From NCBI RefSeq assembly GCF_000744225.1, contig NZ_JQLN01000005.1, positions 1,821,001 to 1,885,000 on the forward strand: DNA of 64,000 nt, in the 5' to 3' direction. The notes below the pieces were generated by a model. The model saw only the letters and a list, made by a program, of their open reading frames with translations, ran no database searches and had not been told where the DNA came from. Position 1 is the first letter of the stretch. Each line of letters begins with the position of its first letter. A program made the translations under genes and the position numbers. This DNA is from Kitasatospora mediocidica KCTC 9733 (GTDB lineage: Bacteria > Actinomycetota > Actinomycetes > Streptomycetales > Streptomycetaceae). Positions 42,601 to 50,839 of this stretch are shown one piece after another.

Positions 42601-42952
42601 CGACGCGCTGGAGGGCGATCTGGACGCGGCCCGCACGCACCGAGCCGAGGCCCTGGACCTCGCGGTGGGCACCCTGCACGCACCCACCGTCGCCCGGGTG
42701 CTGGTCGGCATCGCGGACCAGGCGCTGCGCCAGGGCCGGCCACGGGCGGTGGCCCTACTGCTGGCCGCGAGCGTCGCGGTGCGCGGCGGTCCCGACCTGT
42801 CGCATCCCGACGCGGTACGGCTGGAGACGGCGGCGCGCGCCGCGCTCGGCGAGGAGTTCGACGAGGCGGCGCGCGAGGGTGCCGAGTTGGGGCTCGAAGG
42901 GCTGGGGCTCGAACGGCTGCGGGAGTTGGCCGCGGTCACGCTTGGCGGTTGA
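39632..42952 (+). CDS. AfsR/SARP-type BTAD transcriptional regulator with NB-ARC-like ATPase
   Basis: A 1106-aa regulator. The N-terminal winged helix (MRIGMLGTLEVRTDDGG, LRALLILLALEPGRVV, NALQALVSRLRRALPG) is followed by the BTAD domain (FERLAEAGRSAL, RERLLGALMRALVAAGRPAEALTAYERAREVLADELGADPSPEL). Next is an ATPase with Walker A LTGPGGAGKTRLSIEA and LLVLDNCEHLIEAV, then a TPR-like C-terminus. Such proteins activate secondary-metabolite or transport genes. Start ATG 39632 gives the canonical N-terminus. It converges with the ABC permease gene and overlaps it by 17 bp. Confidence 0.93.
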   Translation: MRIGMLGTLEVRTDDGGATAVGGARLRALLILLALEPGRVVPADLLIDGIWENDPPMGAGNALQALVSRLRRALPGVEVESHPAGYRLVVEPDAVDVTRFERLAEAGRSALPQDPANAARLLREALDLWRGPALLDVAGGDFFRAPVARLSELRAVALEDRIEADLRLGRGRELTSELTSLVAEHPLRERLLGALMRALVAAGRPAEALTAYERAREVLADELGADPSPELSALHTAVLRGQLDPVPVPLSFPAAPVPAAARPRPMSNLRAGLTSFVGRDGDVAQVGRLLDEYRLTTLTGPGGAGKTRLSIEAARPLVDRLPDGVWLVELAPVVDGADLPQAVLAAMGLREQGSMALGPVGEPLDRLVAALRGRSALLVLDNCEHLIEAVAAVADRLLGECPGLRILATSREPLGLTGEALWPVERLALPPEGAGAAEATSYAAVRLLADRAAAARPGFEVTEATVAAVVGICRALDGLPLAVELAAARLRTLSVEQVAGRLDDRFRLLTGGSRMALPRHQTLRAVVDWSWELLTGPERAVLRRLAVFSGGATLEAAERVCADGGGGTGGGGGGGEVAASAVWELLDALTDKSLLVATGDGRYRMLETIKAYGLERLDEAGERERVRQAHAGCFAELAEAADPQLRRAGQLVWLARLGADHDNLTAALRGAIAAGDAPTAVRIVAAAGWYWWLSGHKAEGAELAAEALALVDEAGAPVAGGTGAGAGDSAAADGVEAEALAVAWAVSVLFATAGLGDERQAEGLLRKAILLAERTHSRNQLIQFLEPLDRMWQSAQQGSATPLDALNAPMPEDDPWVAAQVRLHRGRALLNLGARHAEAAADIESALAGFRSIGERWGLSFALTVLADLVAQRGDLVAALGYYEQAVVLATEIGIVEDVLSMRVKEAQLRWLLGDVAGSAAAMAEAEREAGKVGWPDALAGMAQAKAELACWTGDLRTARTELARAEAVLRPIAVHPVFRAMVLDSAARLDALEGDLDAARTHRAEALDLAVGTLHAPTVARVLVGIADQALRQGRPRAVALLLAASVAVRGGPDLSHPDAVRLETAARAALGEEFDEAAREGAELGLEGLGLERLRELAAVTLGG

Positions 42953-43709
42953 ACAGCTTCGTGGCCCAGAGGAAGCCGGCCACGCTGATGCCGAGGCACC
43001 AGGCGACGGCGATGACCGCGTTGTCGTCGATCGGGGTGCCCATCAGCAACCCCCGGACGGTCTCGGTGACCGGCGTGAAGGGCTGGTACTCGGCGAAGAG
43101 CCGGACCCCCGTCGACATCGAGCCGGTGGGGACGAACGCGCTGCCGACGAACGGGAGCAGTGCGAGTGGCATCACCAGGTTGCTCGCGCCCTCGGGGTTC
43201 TTGCTGAGAGTGCCGAGCGCGACCGCCAGCCAGGTCACCGCGAGGCTGAGCAGGGCGATGATCCCCAGCGCGGCGAGCCAGTGCACGAGGTCGGCGGAGG
43301 GCCGGAACCCGATCAGCAGTGCGGCGCCGATGACGAGCGCGATGCTGACCATCGTCTGGATCACGCTGCCGACGACGTGTCCGACCAGCACCGCGGCGCG
43401 GGAGATCGACATGGTGCGGAACCGGGCGATGATGCCTTCGGTCAGATCGGTGCAGACGGACACCGCCGTGGTCATCGAGCCGGTGGCCACGGTCATCAGG
43501 ATGATGCCCGGGGCCAGGTAGTTGATGTAGCTGCTGCCGTGGCCGATACCGCTGGCCAGCGTGCCGCCGAGGACGTAGACGAAGAGCAGCAGGAAGATCA
43601 GCGGGACCATCAGCGTGCCCAGGGTCAGCCCGGGGTAGCGCACGGCGTGCTTGAGGTTGCGGCGCAGCATCGTCGCCGAATCGCGCAGGACGTACGAGGT
43701 GCTGCTCAT
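42936..43709 (-). CDS. ABC-2 type permease, DrrB-like
   Basis: A 257-aa membrane protein with six helices: RYPGLTLGTLMVPLIFLLLFVYVLGG, YINYLAPGIILMTVATGSM, then the cytoplasmic MTAV/DLTEGIIARFRTMSISR loop typical of daunorubicin-type exporters. It overlaps its ATPase by 4 bp. Close paralogue of the permease at 54871. Confidence 0.93.
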   Translation of the reverse strand: MSSTSYVLRDSATMLRRNLKHAVRYPGLTLGTLMVPLIFLLLFVYVLGGTLASGIGHGSSYINYLAPGIILMTVATGSMTTAVSVCTDLTEGIIARFRTMSISRAAVLVGHVVGSVIQTMVSIALVIGAALLIGFRPSADLVHWLAALGIIALLSLAVTWLAVALGTLSKNPEGASNLVMPLALLPFVGSAFVPTGSMSTGVRLFAEYQPFTPVTETVRGLLMGTPIDDNAVIAVAWCLGISVAGFLWATKLFNRQA

Positions 43710-44707
43710 CGCGTGGTCTCCTTCTCCGGGGTGGCGCTGGTGGTGGCGGCGGCGGTGGTGCCGGCTGTCGCGGTGGGGCTGCCGGTCAGGGCGAGGAACA
43801 CGTCGTCCAGGTCGGGGGTGTGCACGGTCAGCCCGTCGGCCTCGATCCCCTCGGCGTCGAGCAGGTCGAGCACGGACCGCAGCGACCGCACGCCGCCGTC
43901 GCTGGGGACCAGCAGGGTGAGCGCGTCCTCGTCGCGGGAGCCCTCGCCGAGTCTGCGCGCGGCCCGGTCCAGGGTCTGCGGGTCGGTGAACCGCAGGCTG
44001 ATGTGCCCACCCGGGACCAGCCGCTTGAGCTCGTGCGCGGTGCCCTCGGCGACCAGCTTCCCGTGGTCCAGCACGGCGATGCGGTCGGCGAGTTGGTCGG
44101 CCTCCTCCAGGTACTGGGTGGTGAGGAAGATGGTCACCCCGCCCGCCACGAGGTCGCGGATGATCTGCCACATGCCGCGGCGGCTGCGCGGGTCCAGGCC
44201 GGTGGTCGGCTCGTCGAGGAAGATGATCCGCGGGTCGCCGACCAGGGTCATTGCCAGGTCGAGCCGGCGCAGCATCCCGCCGGAGAAGGCGGCGGCGGGC
44301 TTCCGGGCCACCTCGACCAGGTCGAACGCCGCCAGCAGTTCGGCGGCCCGTCGCCGGCCGTCGGCTCGGCGCAGGTGTCGCAGGTCCGCCATCAGGAGCA
44401 GGTTCTCCTCGGCGGTCAGCAGCTTGTCCACCGCCGAGAACTGACCGGTCACGCCGATCGCGGCCCTGACCGCGTCCGGATCGGTGGACGGGTCGTGCCC
44501 GGCCACCTGGACCTGGCCGGCGTCCGCGCCGACCAGCGTGGAGAGGATCTGCACGGTGGTGGTCTTGCCGGCACCGTTGGGGCCCAGCAGGGCGAAGACG
44601 CTCCCCGCCGGTACGTGGAGGTCGATGCCGTCCAGGACGGTCTTGTCGCCGTACGCCTTGCGCAGTCCGGTGGTTGCTATCGCCGGACGGGTGGACTGGG
44701 TGGTCAT
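43706..44707 (-). CDS. ABC transporter ATPase, DrrA-like
   Basis: A 333-aa drug-export ATPase. Walker A LLGPNGAGKTTTVQIL, Q-loop GVTGQFSAVDKLLTAEEN, signature FSGGMLRRLDLAM, Walker B RIIFLDEPTTGLDPRSR, then the C-terminal DrrA domain (LDDVFLALTG). Its Thr/Ala-rich tail is longer than in the paralogue at 53912. Encoded just downstream of an ArsR-like regulator gene on the same strand. Confidence 0.94.
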   Translation of the reverse strand: MTTQSTRPAIATTGLRKAYGDKTVLDGIDLHVPAGSVFALLGPNGAGKTTTVQILSTLVGADAGQVQVAGHDPSTDPDAVRAAIGVTGQFSAVDKLLTAEENLLLMADLRHLRRADGRRRAAELLAAFDLVEVARKPAAAFSGGMLRRLDLAMTLVGDPRIIFLDEPTTGLDPRSRRGMWQIIRDLVAGGVTIFLTTQYLEEADQLADRIAVLDHGKLVAEGTAHELKRLVPGGHISLRFTDPQTLDRAARRLGEGSRDEDALTLLVPSDGGVRSLRSVLDLLDAEGIEADGLTVHTPDLDDVFLALTGSPTATAGTTAAATTSATPEKETTR

Positions 44708-44770
44708 GGTCCCCTCGGTTCGTCGTCGTCGTTCGTTCCGTGAGACGACTGTGTCCGAGCCCGCTGATGA

Positions 44771-44830
44771 CCGGTGAAGGGACCGCTGACAGACCGCTGA
44801 TACGACCGCTGACAGGACCGCTGATACGCC
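44771..44830. repeat. Short imperfect tandem repeat GACCGCTGA
   Basis: Four copies of GACCGCTGA followed by TACG/CAG-type bases, spaced about 13-17 bp, between the regulator gene and the ABC operon. It could be an iterated operator or slippage product. Confidence 0.6.
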
Positions 44831-44844
44831 GGGACCGGCCGGTC

Positions 44845-45444
44845 TCAGCCCTCGTCGGGGGCGGGGGCCGGGTCCTCGTCCGGCTCCAGGCTGGGGATGT
44901 CGGCCCGGTAGAGGGTGACGAGCAGCCCGTAGGCCTCGCCCCGGGAGCTGTCGGTCGGCGCCAACTCGCCGTCCTGCTCGCGGAGTCGCGCGGCCAGCGC
45001 GTGCGCCTCCTGCGGTGTCAGCCAGAGGTGGCGCAGGTAGGTGTGGTCGGCCTGGCCGGGGGCAGGCGGCAGCATCTCGTCCAGGGCCGCCTTGACCAGG
45101 AACTCGGGGCCGACCTTGGCATCCTCGGGTGTCTGGAAGCTGCGGCTGACCAGGGCGAAGTACTGCTCGGTGCCGCCGCGCACCTGCCGGGTCTCCGCCA
45201 GCCGCACGAGCCCGGCCTCGCGGAGCACGCGCACGTGGTACGCGAGGGTCCCCTTGGTCATCCCCAGCGCCCCGGTCAACTGGCGCAGGGTGGCCGGGCG
45301 CTGGCGCAGGACGTTCACCATGCGGTGGCGAACCGGGTGCCCGAGGGCCTTGAACTGGGCCGGTGCCAGCAGCATCACCGGCTCGGACTCGCGTTCGGGT
45401 GCGGACTCGGGCGTGGGTGAGGGTGCGGTGCGGTCGTCAGCCAT
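44845..45444 (-). CDS. ArsR-like winged-helix transcriptional regulator
   Basis: A 199-aa regulator: ALGHPVRHRMVNVLRQRPATLRQLTGALGMTKGTLAYHVRVLREAGLVRLAETRQV is the winged helix, followed by a C-terminal helical domain (LPPAPGQADHTYLRHLWLTPQEAHALAARL) seen in regulators beside DrrAB operons. No metal CxC motif. Start ATG 45444 (MADDRT). Upstream of and collinear with the ABC genes, which it probably controls. Confidence 0.88.
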   Translation of the reverse strand: MADDRTAPSPTPESAPERESEPVMLLAPAQFKALGHPVRHRMVNVLRQRPATLRQLTGALGMTKGTLAYHVRVLREAGLVRLAETRQVRGGTEQYFALVSRSFQTPEDAKVGPEFLVKAALDEMLPPAPGQADHTYLRHLWLTPQEAHALAARLREQDGELAPTDSSRGEAYGLLVTLYRADIPSLEPDEDPAPAPDEG

Positions 45445-45568
45445 GGTGCAAGTGTCTACGAACCTCGATGCTTTGACAAACACCTGCTCCGGCCAGCAGA
45501 ATCCGTTCCGATCAAGCGTTGAGAAAGTTCATCGCTTGACGTCTGAGCCTATGCACCCAAGGAGTTCG

Positions 45569-46519
45569 ATGCCCGTCACGACAGCCCGCGTCACCACCGC
45601 TCGCCCCGAGCGCTACATCAAGCAGCTCGTCTCGCACCTGGGTCACAAGGCCAGCGCCGAACTCGCCGCCGACGGCCGCGGCACCATCACCTTCCGTCAG
45701 GGGACCTGTGTACTCGCGCCGATCGGACACCAGCTGGACCTGATCGCGACCGCCGGTGACCTCGACGCCCTGGCCGATGTCCAGGAGATCGTCACCCGTC
45801 ACCTGGTGCGCTTCGCCGGGGAGGAGGAGGACCTCGGTGTCGAGTGGACGGCCCCCGTCGCGGGCGAGGACCTCGACCTCGTCCACCCGCTGCTCGACGA
45901 CTATCTGCTGACCCAGTGCACGCCACCCGACGACCTTCTCCAGGAGTTGATCGTCGAGACCCGCGAGGTCACCGGCCGCGCCGCGGGCATGCAGGTCTCC
46001 CGCGACGAGGGCGCCTTCCTGACCATGCTGGTCCAGCTGGTCGGCGCGCGGAACGCCGTCGAGGTCGGGGTCTTCACCGGCTACTCCTCGCTCTGCATCG
46101 CCCGCGGACTGGCCGAGGGCGGCCGCCTGCTCGCCTGCGACGTCAACGACGAGTGGGCCGCCATCGCCAGGAGCTACTGGGAGCGGGCCGGCGTGGCCGA
46201 CCGGATCGACCTGAAGATCGGCCCGGCCATCGACACGCTGCGCGCGCTCCCCGTCGAGCCCGTCATCGACATCGCGTTCATCGACGCGGACAAGACGGGC
46301 TATGCCGCCTACTACGAGGAGATCGTCCAGCGGCTGCGCCCCGGCGGCCTCGTCGTTCTGGACAACGTTTTCCTCGGCGGTCGCGTCCTCGACCCGGCCT
46401 GCCAGGGTGTGGACCACGTGGCGATGCGCCGGCTGAACGACCTGATCGTGGCCGACGACCGGGTCGACTCGGTGATGCTGGCCGTCCGCGACGGCGTCAC
46501 CCTCGCCCGCAAGCGCTGA
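45569..46519 (+). CDS. DUF2218 / CCoAMT-type O-methyltransferase fusion
   Basis: A 316-aa two-domain protein. Residues 1-95 (TARVTTARPERYIKQLVSHLGHK...DVQEIVTRHLVRFA) are a DUF2218 domain, usually found alone or near siderophore genes. Residues 105-316 are a caffeoyl-CoA-type O-methyltransferase: VEVGVFTGYSSLCIARGL (SAM site), IDIAFIDADKTGYAAYYE (metal/acid) and VVLDNVFLGGRV. ATG 45569 is preferred because AAGGAG lies seven bases upstream. The fusion is uncommon. Substrate unknown, possibly a catechol-like compound. Confidence 0.9.
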   Translation: MPVTTARVTTARPERYIKQLVSHLGHKASAELAADGRGTITFRQGTCVLAPIGHQLDLIATAGDLDALADVQEIVTRHLVRFAGEEEDLGVEWTAPVAGEDLDLVHPLLDDYLLTQCTPPDDLLQELIVETREVTGRAAGMQVSRDEGAFLTMLVQLVGARNAVEVGVFTGYSSLCIARGLAEGGRLLACDVNDEWAAIARSYWERAGVADRIDLKIGPAIDTLRALPVEPVIDIAFIDADKTGYAAYYEEIVQRLRPGGLVVLDNVFLGGRVLDPACQGVDHVAMRRLNDLIVADDRVDSVMLAVRDGVTLARKR

Positions 46520-46561
46520 GGCCGCCGCTCTCCGGCGCCGGTTCCGCCTGGTAGGTCGAAA

Positions 46562-46590
46562 AGCTAGATAGGTTGCATTCCTATCTAGCT
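46562..46590. promoter_or_regulatory. PadR operator palindrome
   Basis: AGCTAGATAGG-TTGCATT-CCTATCTAGCT, perfect 11-bp arms, ending 17 bp before the PadR start codon. AT-rich against GC-rich surroundings; very likely the autoregulatory site. Confidence 0.85.
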
Positions 46591-46607
46591 GGTGATGGAA
46601 TACAGCC

Positions 46608-46955
46608 ATGGCCGCAGACCGCAGATCCAGCTGGCTCAAGGGTGTCCTTGACCTCCTCGTCCTCGCCTGTCTCACCGAGGGTGAGAGTTACGGGTACGAG
46701 ATCTCCAAAGCCTTGGCAGCCGCCGGACTTGGCGAGATCAAGGGCGGAACGCTCTACCCCGTGCTCAACAGGCTCGAAGAAGCCGGGCTGGCCGTAGGGG
46801 AGTTCAGGGCCGCCGAACGCGGACCGGGACGCCGCTACTACCAGCTCACCGACCAGGGTCGGCGGGCCCTGGTCGAGCAGAGCGCGTCGTGGCTGGAGTT
46901 CCACACCGCGGTCAGGACCACCTTGAACAGCGCACAGCCGGGGGGAACATCGTGA
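46608..46955 (+). CDS. PadR family transcriptional regulator
   Basis: A 115-aa regulator: GVLDLLVLACLTEGESYGYEISKALAAAGLGEIKGGTLYPVLNRLEEAGLAV is the canonical PadR winged helix, with wing ERGPGRRYYQLTDQGRRAL and a short C-terminal dimer helix. Its stop overlaps the GTG of the next gene, forming a two-gene operon. Confidence 0.94.
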   Translation: MAADRRSSWLKGVLDLLVLACLTEGESYGYEISKALAAAGLGEIKGGTLYPVLNRLEEAGLAVGEFRAAERGPGRRYYQLTDQGRRALVEQSASWLEFHTAVRTTLNSAQPGGTS

Positions 46956-47755
46956 CTAGCAGCAGCAGCAGTAACAACAACAGCAGCAGTAACAGTGTTG
47001 GTGGCAGCGGAGGTTCGGGCGGCGACTACTTCGCCGAGCTCGCCCGCCTGCTGCGTGCCGCCGGCCTGCCGGAACAGCAGGTGGCGACCACCGTCGCCGA
47101 CCTCACCGGCTACCTGGCCGAGGCCGAATCCGCCGACGCGTACGAGGAGTTCGGCGCGCCGGAGACCTTCGCGGCCAGCCTCGTCGAGGGGCGCACCGGT
47201 GAGGGGCCGGGGGAGGGGGCGGAGACCTGGAAGTGGACCGCCGACATCTACGCCGACCGAACGTACCTCAACCACTACGGCGACCAGGGCTGGGAGATGG
47301 AGGGCCTCGACCGGCTCGGCCGCTTCGTGTGCCGCCGTGACACGCAGGCGGCGATGCGCTGGGAGTACCGGCGGGAGATCGCCAACAACGCGAAGGAGCG
47401 TGCGTCGGTCGCGGCCGACCTGGCGCTGGACGCCTGGGAGCCGTGCGGCCACTGGCTGTACTTCCTGTACTTCAAGCGTCCGAAGGCGGCAAGTGCCGGT
47501 CCGGCGGCGGCGCTTGACGAACTGGTCGCAGCGCCGGACCGCCAGCTGTTCCTGAGCTCCACGTACCGGGGGAAGCTGAAGCAGTTCGTGGCAGCAGCCG
47601 TCGTGACGGGCGTCCTGTCCGTGCTGACGATCCACTACTGCGGTGACCACATGCTCGTCCCGTTCCTGATCGGCTCGGTTGTCGCGGCTCCGATCGGCGG
47701 AACCATCGCCTGGCGCCGCCTGAAGCACGAGGCCGTCAACGCCGAGGAGGCCTGA
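46952..47755 (+). CDS. Membrane protein co-transcribed with PadR
   Basis: A 267-aa protein of unrecognised family. After a Ser/Asn/Gly-rich start (1-28), residues 30-75 (LARLLRAAGLPEQQVATTVADLTGYLAEAE) look like the DUF1700-type helical part that often follows PadR regulators. The middle has WKWTADIYADRTYLNHYGDQGWEMEGLDRLGRFVCRRD, similar to DUF2812-like strands. Two membrane helices lie near the C-terminus (FVAAAVVTGVLSVLTI and LVPFLIGSVVAAPIGG). GTG start overlaps the PadR stop. Confidence 0.78.
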   Translation: MTSSSSSNNNSSSNSVGGSGGSGGDYFAELARLLRAAGLPEQQVATTVADLTGYLAEAESADAYEEFGAPETFAASLVEGRTGEGPGEGAETWKWTADIYADRTYLNHYGDQGWEMEGLDRLGRFVCRRDTQAAMRWEYRREIANNAKERASVAADLALDAWEPCGHWLYFLYFKRPKAASAGPAAALDELVAAPDRQLFLSSTYRGKLKQFVAAAVVTGVLSVLTIHYCGDHMLVPFLIGSVVAAPIGGTIAWRRLKHEAVNAEEA

Positions 47756-47792
47756 GCGCTGCCGGGCACCGGTCCCCGCGCGCCGAGCCACG

Positions 47793-47824
47793 CTGTTCCG
47801 CTGTTCCGCTGTTCCGCTGTTCCG
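47793..47824. repeat. 8-bp tandem repeat CTGTTCCG x4
   Basis: Four exact copies of an 8-bp unit in the gap between the PadR operon and the beta-propeller gene. Likely slippage-prone. Confidence 0.85.
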
Positions 47825-47966
47825 CGTAATTCGTCCGCCGCTCGGGCACGCCCGCGCATGCTCGGCGGTCGCCTGTGGGACCTTCGGCGCTGCGGTCCGG
47901 ATCCGGGGCCGCTTCTCATCCAGGCGGCGGGGCCGACTCCCCGTCGTCGACGGAACGGAGCTCCCC

Positions 47967-49973
47967 ATGCGTCGTCGCCGCGGCGTCCTCCTGCTGGCAG
48001 CCGTTCTGGCGGCGCTGTCCGCCCCCGCCTGGTCCGCCGTGGCGGGCGACGGCGGCCCGCTGTCCACCCGCGACCCGCTGCAGCAGTGCGGCACCGTGCG
48101 GAGCGGGGACACCCCGCTCGGCTCTGCCGAGGTGACCCTCTACGAGGCCGGCGACCGTCGCGGCGGCCCGGCCACGCCGCTGGCGACGACGCGCAGCGAC
48201 GCGCAGGGAAGGTTCCAGCTCTCCTACGGCCGGCCTTCGAATCCCGCTGCGGTCCTGTACCTGATCGCCGACGTCCGCCGCGGCGGGCGGGACGGCGGGC
48301 GGCACGGTGGTCCGGTCCGGCTGGCCGCCGTCCTCGGCACGCCCGGGCCCGGGCCCGACGTGGTGATCAACGAGCGGACGACGGTCGCGACCGCCTACGC
48401 CATGGCCCAGTTCACCGACGGCGCCGACATCTCCGGGTCCCGTCCCGGCCTGCGGAACGCCGCCGCGATCTCGCACAATCTCGCCGACGTCACCACCGGA
48501 GAGGTCGCGCGGCTGCTCGACGCCCCGCCGAACGGCCCGCTCACCTCGACCCTGCGCACCTTCAACTCGCTGGCCGACCTGCTGGCCGGCTGCGTCGACG
48601 GGACGACCTGCCGCTCGCTGCTCGGCCTGGCGCAGCAGCCCGGGAAGCCGGCGCCCGAGGACACCCTGCAGGCCGCCGTCGACATCGCCCACGCGCCCGG
48701 CAACCACGTGGGCGAACTCTTCGCACTGGCGGTCACGAAGCCGCTCTACGAACCCGCGCTGTCGGCCGCGCCCGACGCCTGGACGCTGGCGCTGCGCTAC
48801 GACGGGAACGGCCACGAACTCAACGGCCCCGGCAACATCGCGTTCGACGCCGACGGCAACGCCTGGGTCACCAACAACTACCGGTTCGACGCGGACCCGC
48901 ACGCCTCCGTCTGCGGGGACGACCACATCCTCAGGTTCACGCCGACCGGCCAGGACGCGCCCGGCGCGCCCTACCGGGGAGGCGGTCTCTACGGAGCGGG
49001 GTTCGGGATCACGCTGGACCCGAAGGGCGATGTCTGGGCCGGGAACTTCGGCTTCCAGGGCTCCGGTTGCGCCCTGGACCCGAGCAGGTTCTACCGCAGC
49101 GTCTCCCAGTTCGGCCCGACCGGACGCGCCCTCTCCCCCCGGCGCGGCTGGCGCTCCGGCGACATCGTCCAGCCGCAGGGGACGGTGTCGGACCGGGACG
49201 GGAACATCTGGATCGCCAACTGCGGAGGCCGCAGCGTGACCCGGATCCCCCAGGGACACCCGGAGCAGGCACGCAGCATCACCCCGCCCGCCGACGCCCT
49301 GGTGAAGCCGTTCGACATCGCCGTCGACCCGGCGGGCCAGGCGTGGGTGACCGGTAACGGCAGCGAGAGCGTCGTGATGTTGTCGCCCGACGGCACGCCG
49401 ACCCGTTCCGTCACCGGCGGCGGCCTCAGCAAGCCCCTCGGTATCGCCTCGGACAGCTTGGGCAACCTCTGGGTGGCCAACAGCGGCGTCGTCCCGCTGC
49501 CGTGCGAGGACGGCACGTCGGCCGGCCTCGCGGACGCGGTGCAGAACGCGGTGCCCGGCGCACCGGGCGCGTCCGTGACCATGATCCGGCCCGACGGAAC
49601 GACCCCCGACCAACCCTTCAGCAACGCCGGACTCGTCCTGCCGTGGGGCGTCGCCGTCGACGGGGACGACACCGTGTGGGTCGCCAACTTCGGCGGACAG
49701 CGGCTGGTCCGACTCTGCGGGGCCCGGCTGTCGTCCTGCCCGCCCGGTTCCACCACCGGCCAGCCGATCTCGCCGCCGGACACGGGCTACACCAGTGACG
49801 GCCTGGTCCGGAACACCGGTGTCCAGATCGACCCCTCCGGCAACGTGTGGCTGGCCAACAACTGGCAGACCGTACCGTTCCAGACGAACCCGGGCGGCCA
49901 CGAACTGGTCGTCTTCATCGGCCTCGCCGCCCCCGTCCGCGCCCCCTTGATCGGACCTCCGCAGCAGCCCTGA
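47967..49973 (+). CDS. Secreted NHL/Vgb-like beta-propeller protein
   Basis: A 668-aa exported protein with signal peptide 1-27 (RRRRGVLLLAAVLAALSAPAWS). Residues 50-130 look like an Ig/carboxypeptidase-regulatory strand domain (GSAEVTLYEAGDR). The rest has about seven blades marked by DADGNAWVTNNY, DPKGDVWAGNFG, DRDGNIWIANCGG, DPAGQAWVTGNG, DSLGNLWVANSG, DGDDTVWVANFGG and DPSGNVWLANNW. This pattern is shared with virginiamycin B lyase-like and NHL proteins, but the lyase catalytic residues were not confirmed. Function unknown. Confidence 0.88.
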   Translation: MRRRRGVLLLAAVLAALSAPAWSAVAGDGGPLSTRDPLQQCGTVRSGDTPLGSAEVTLYEAGDRRGGPATPLATTRSDAQGRFQLSYGRPSNPAAVLYLIADVRRGGRDGGRHGGPVRLAAVLGTPGPGPDVVINERTTVATAYAMAQFTDGADISGSRPGLRNAAAISHNLADVTTGEVARLLDAPPNGPLTSTLRTFNSLADLLAGCVDGTTCRSLLGLAQQPGKPAPEDTLQAAVDIAHAPGNHVGELFALAVTKPLYEPALSAAPDAWTLALRYDGNGHELNGPGNIAFDADGNAWVTNNYRFDADPHASVCGDDHILRFTPTGQDAPGAPYRGGGLYGAGFGITLDPKGDVWAGNFGFQGSGCALDPSRFYRSVSQFGPTGRALSPRRGWRSGDIVQPQGTVSDRDGNIWIANCGGRSVTRIPQGHPEQARSITPPADALVKPFDIAVDPAGQAWVTGNGSESVVMLSPDGTPTRSVTGGGLSKPLGIASDSLGNLWVANSGVVPLPCEDGTSAGLADAVQNAVPGAPGASVTMIRPDGTTPDQPFSNAGLVLPWGVAVDGDDTVWVANFGGQRLVRLCGARLSSCPPGSTTGQPISPPDTGYTSDGLVRNTGVQIDPSGNVWLANNWQTVPFQTNPGGHELVVFIGLAAPVRAPLIGPPQQP

Positions 49974-49991
49974 GCCGGGCTCGGTCCCAGC

Positions 49992-50729
49992 TCAGTCCCA
50001 GCCGGGTGCCGGCGGCAGCGGCCAGCGGGGCGGCGCCGGCAACGGGCGGCCGGTGGCGAACGCGGCGTCGGATGCGAACGCTGCGTCGGATCCGAGCTCG
50101 GCGTCGGTGGCGCGGCCGCTGAGCCAGCCGAGGAGGGCGTGGCCGGGCCCGGTGACGACAGGCCCGGTCGGGGCCAGGCTCCAGGAACGGTCGAGGTCCG
50201 GCGCTTCGACGCGGGAGATCGGGAAGTCGCGCGCGGCCAGCGCGGCGAGGGTGTCGTCGAGGGCCCATGTCACGTACGTGCGCGGCCAGTTGGCCGGGCG
50301 ATAGCCGATGTCCAGGTCGACGTGGTGGTGTTCGAGTTCCCGCCAGCAGCGGTAGAGCGTGTACCAGGCCGGGTGCCGCCAGCCCGCCAGCGCCGTGACC
50401 AGGGTGTCCCAGGCGTCGGTGGGCATCGACGCGGCTGCCTCGGCCAGGCGGGCGAGTCGGCCGCGCAGGTCGGCGGCGAGTTCGGCGGCCGACCGGTCGG
50501 TGCCGTCGAGTGCCTCGCCACCCGTCCTCGGGCCGGGTTCGACGCCGGTCCGGGCCACGGCCAGCAGCCAGAGGTAGGCGTCCACACTGCCGGTCAGGTG
50601 GGTCAGGACGTGGCCACGCGTCCAGCCGGAGACCCTCGCGGCCGCACGGACGTCCGTGTCGGTCAGCGTGTCGAGAGCGGCGCCGAGCCGGGCCCCTGAG
50701 CGGGTGACTTCCTCGAAGATGTCGATCAC
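49992..50729 (-). CDS. Maleylpyruvate isomerase family mycothiol-dependent enzyme
   Basis: A 245-aa DinB-fold protein. RVSGWTRGHVLTHLTGSVDAYLWLL carries the first metal-binding His, and WRELEHHHVDLDIGYRPANWP the His cluster that binds the divalent metal. The C-terminal part (GPGHALLGWLSGRATD) is the MDMPI-type domain. Enzymes of this group use mycothiol in isomerase or transferase reactions. Substrate unknown. Confidence 0.92.
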   Translation of the reverse strand: MIDIFEEVTRSGARLGAALDTLTDTDVRAAARVSGWTRGHVLTHLTGSVDAYLWLLAVARTGVEPGPRTGGEALDGTDRSAAELAADLRGRLARLAEAAASMPTDAWDTLVTALAGWRHPAWYTLYRCWRELEHHHVDLDIGYRPANWPRTYVTWALDDTLAALAARDFPISRVEAPDLDRSWSLAPTGPVVTGPGHALLGWLSGRATDAELGSDAAFASDAAFATGRPLPAPPRWPLPPAPGWD

Positions 50730-50839
50730 AGCCGTACTGTAGCGGCCACCATGAACTTGACGGCGGGTCAGTTTTCCGGACGAACAGGGAGAGGTCTTGT
50801 GGGGACAGCGGTGATCGGTACCGGCGGCGTCGGCGGTTT

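Noticed and set aside
39488..42679. 1063-aa minus-strand frame opposite the BTAD regulator
   Set aside because: Gln/Arg/Gly-rich antisense translation; the plus strand carries clear BTAD and ATPase motifs.
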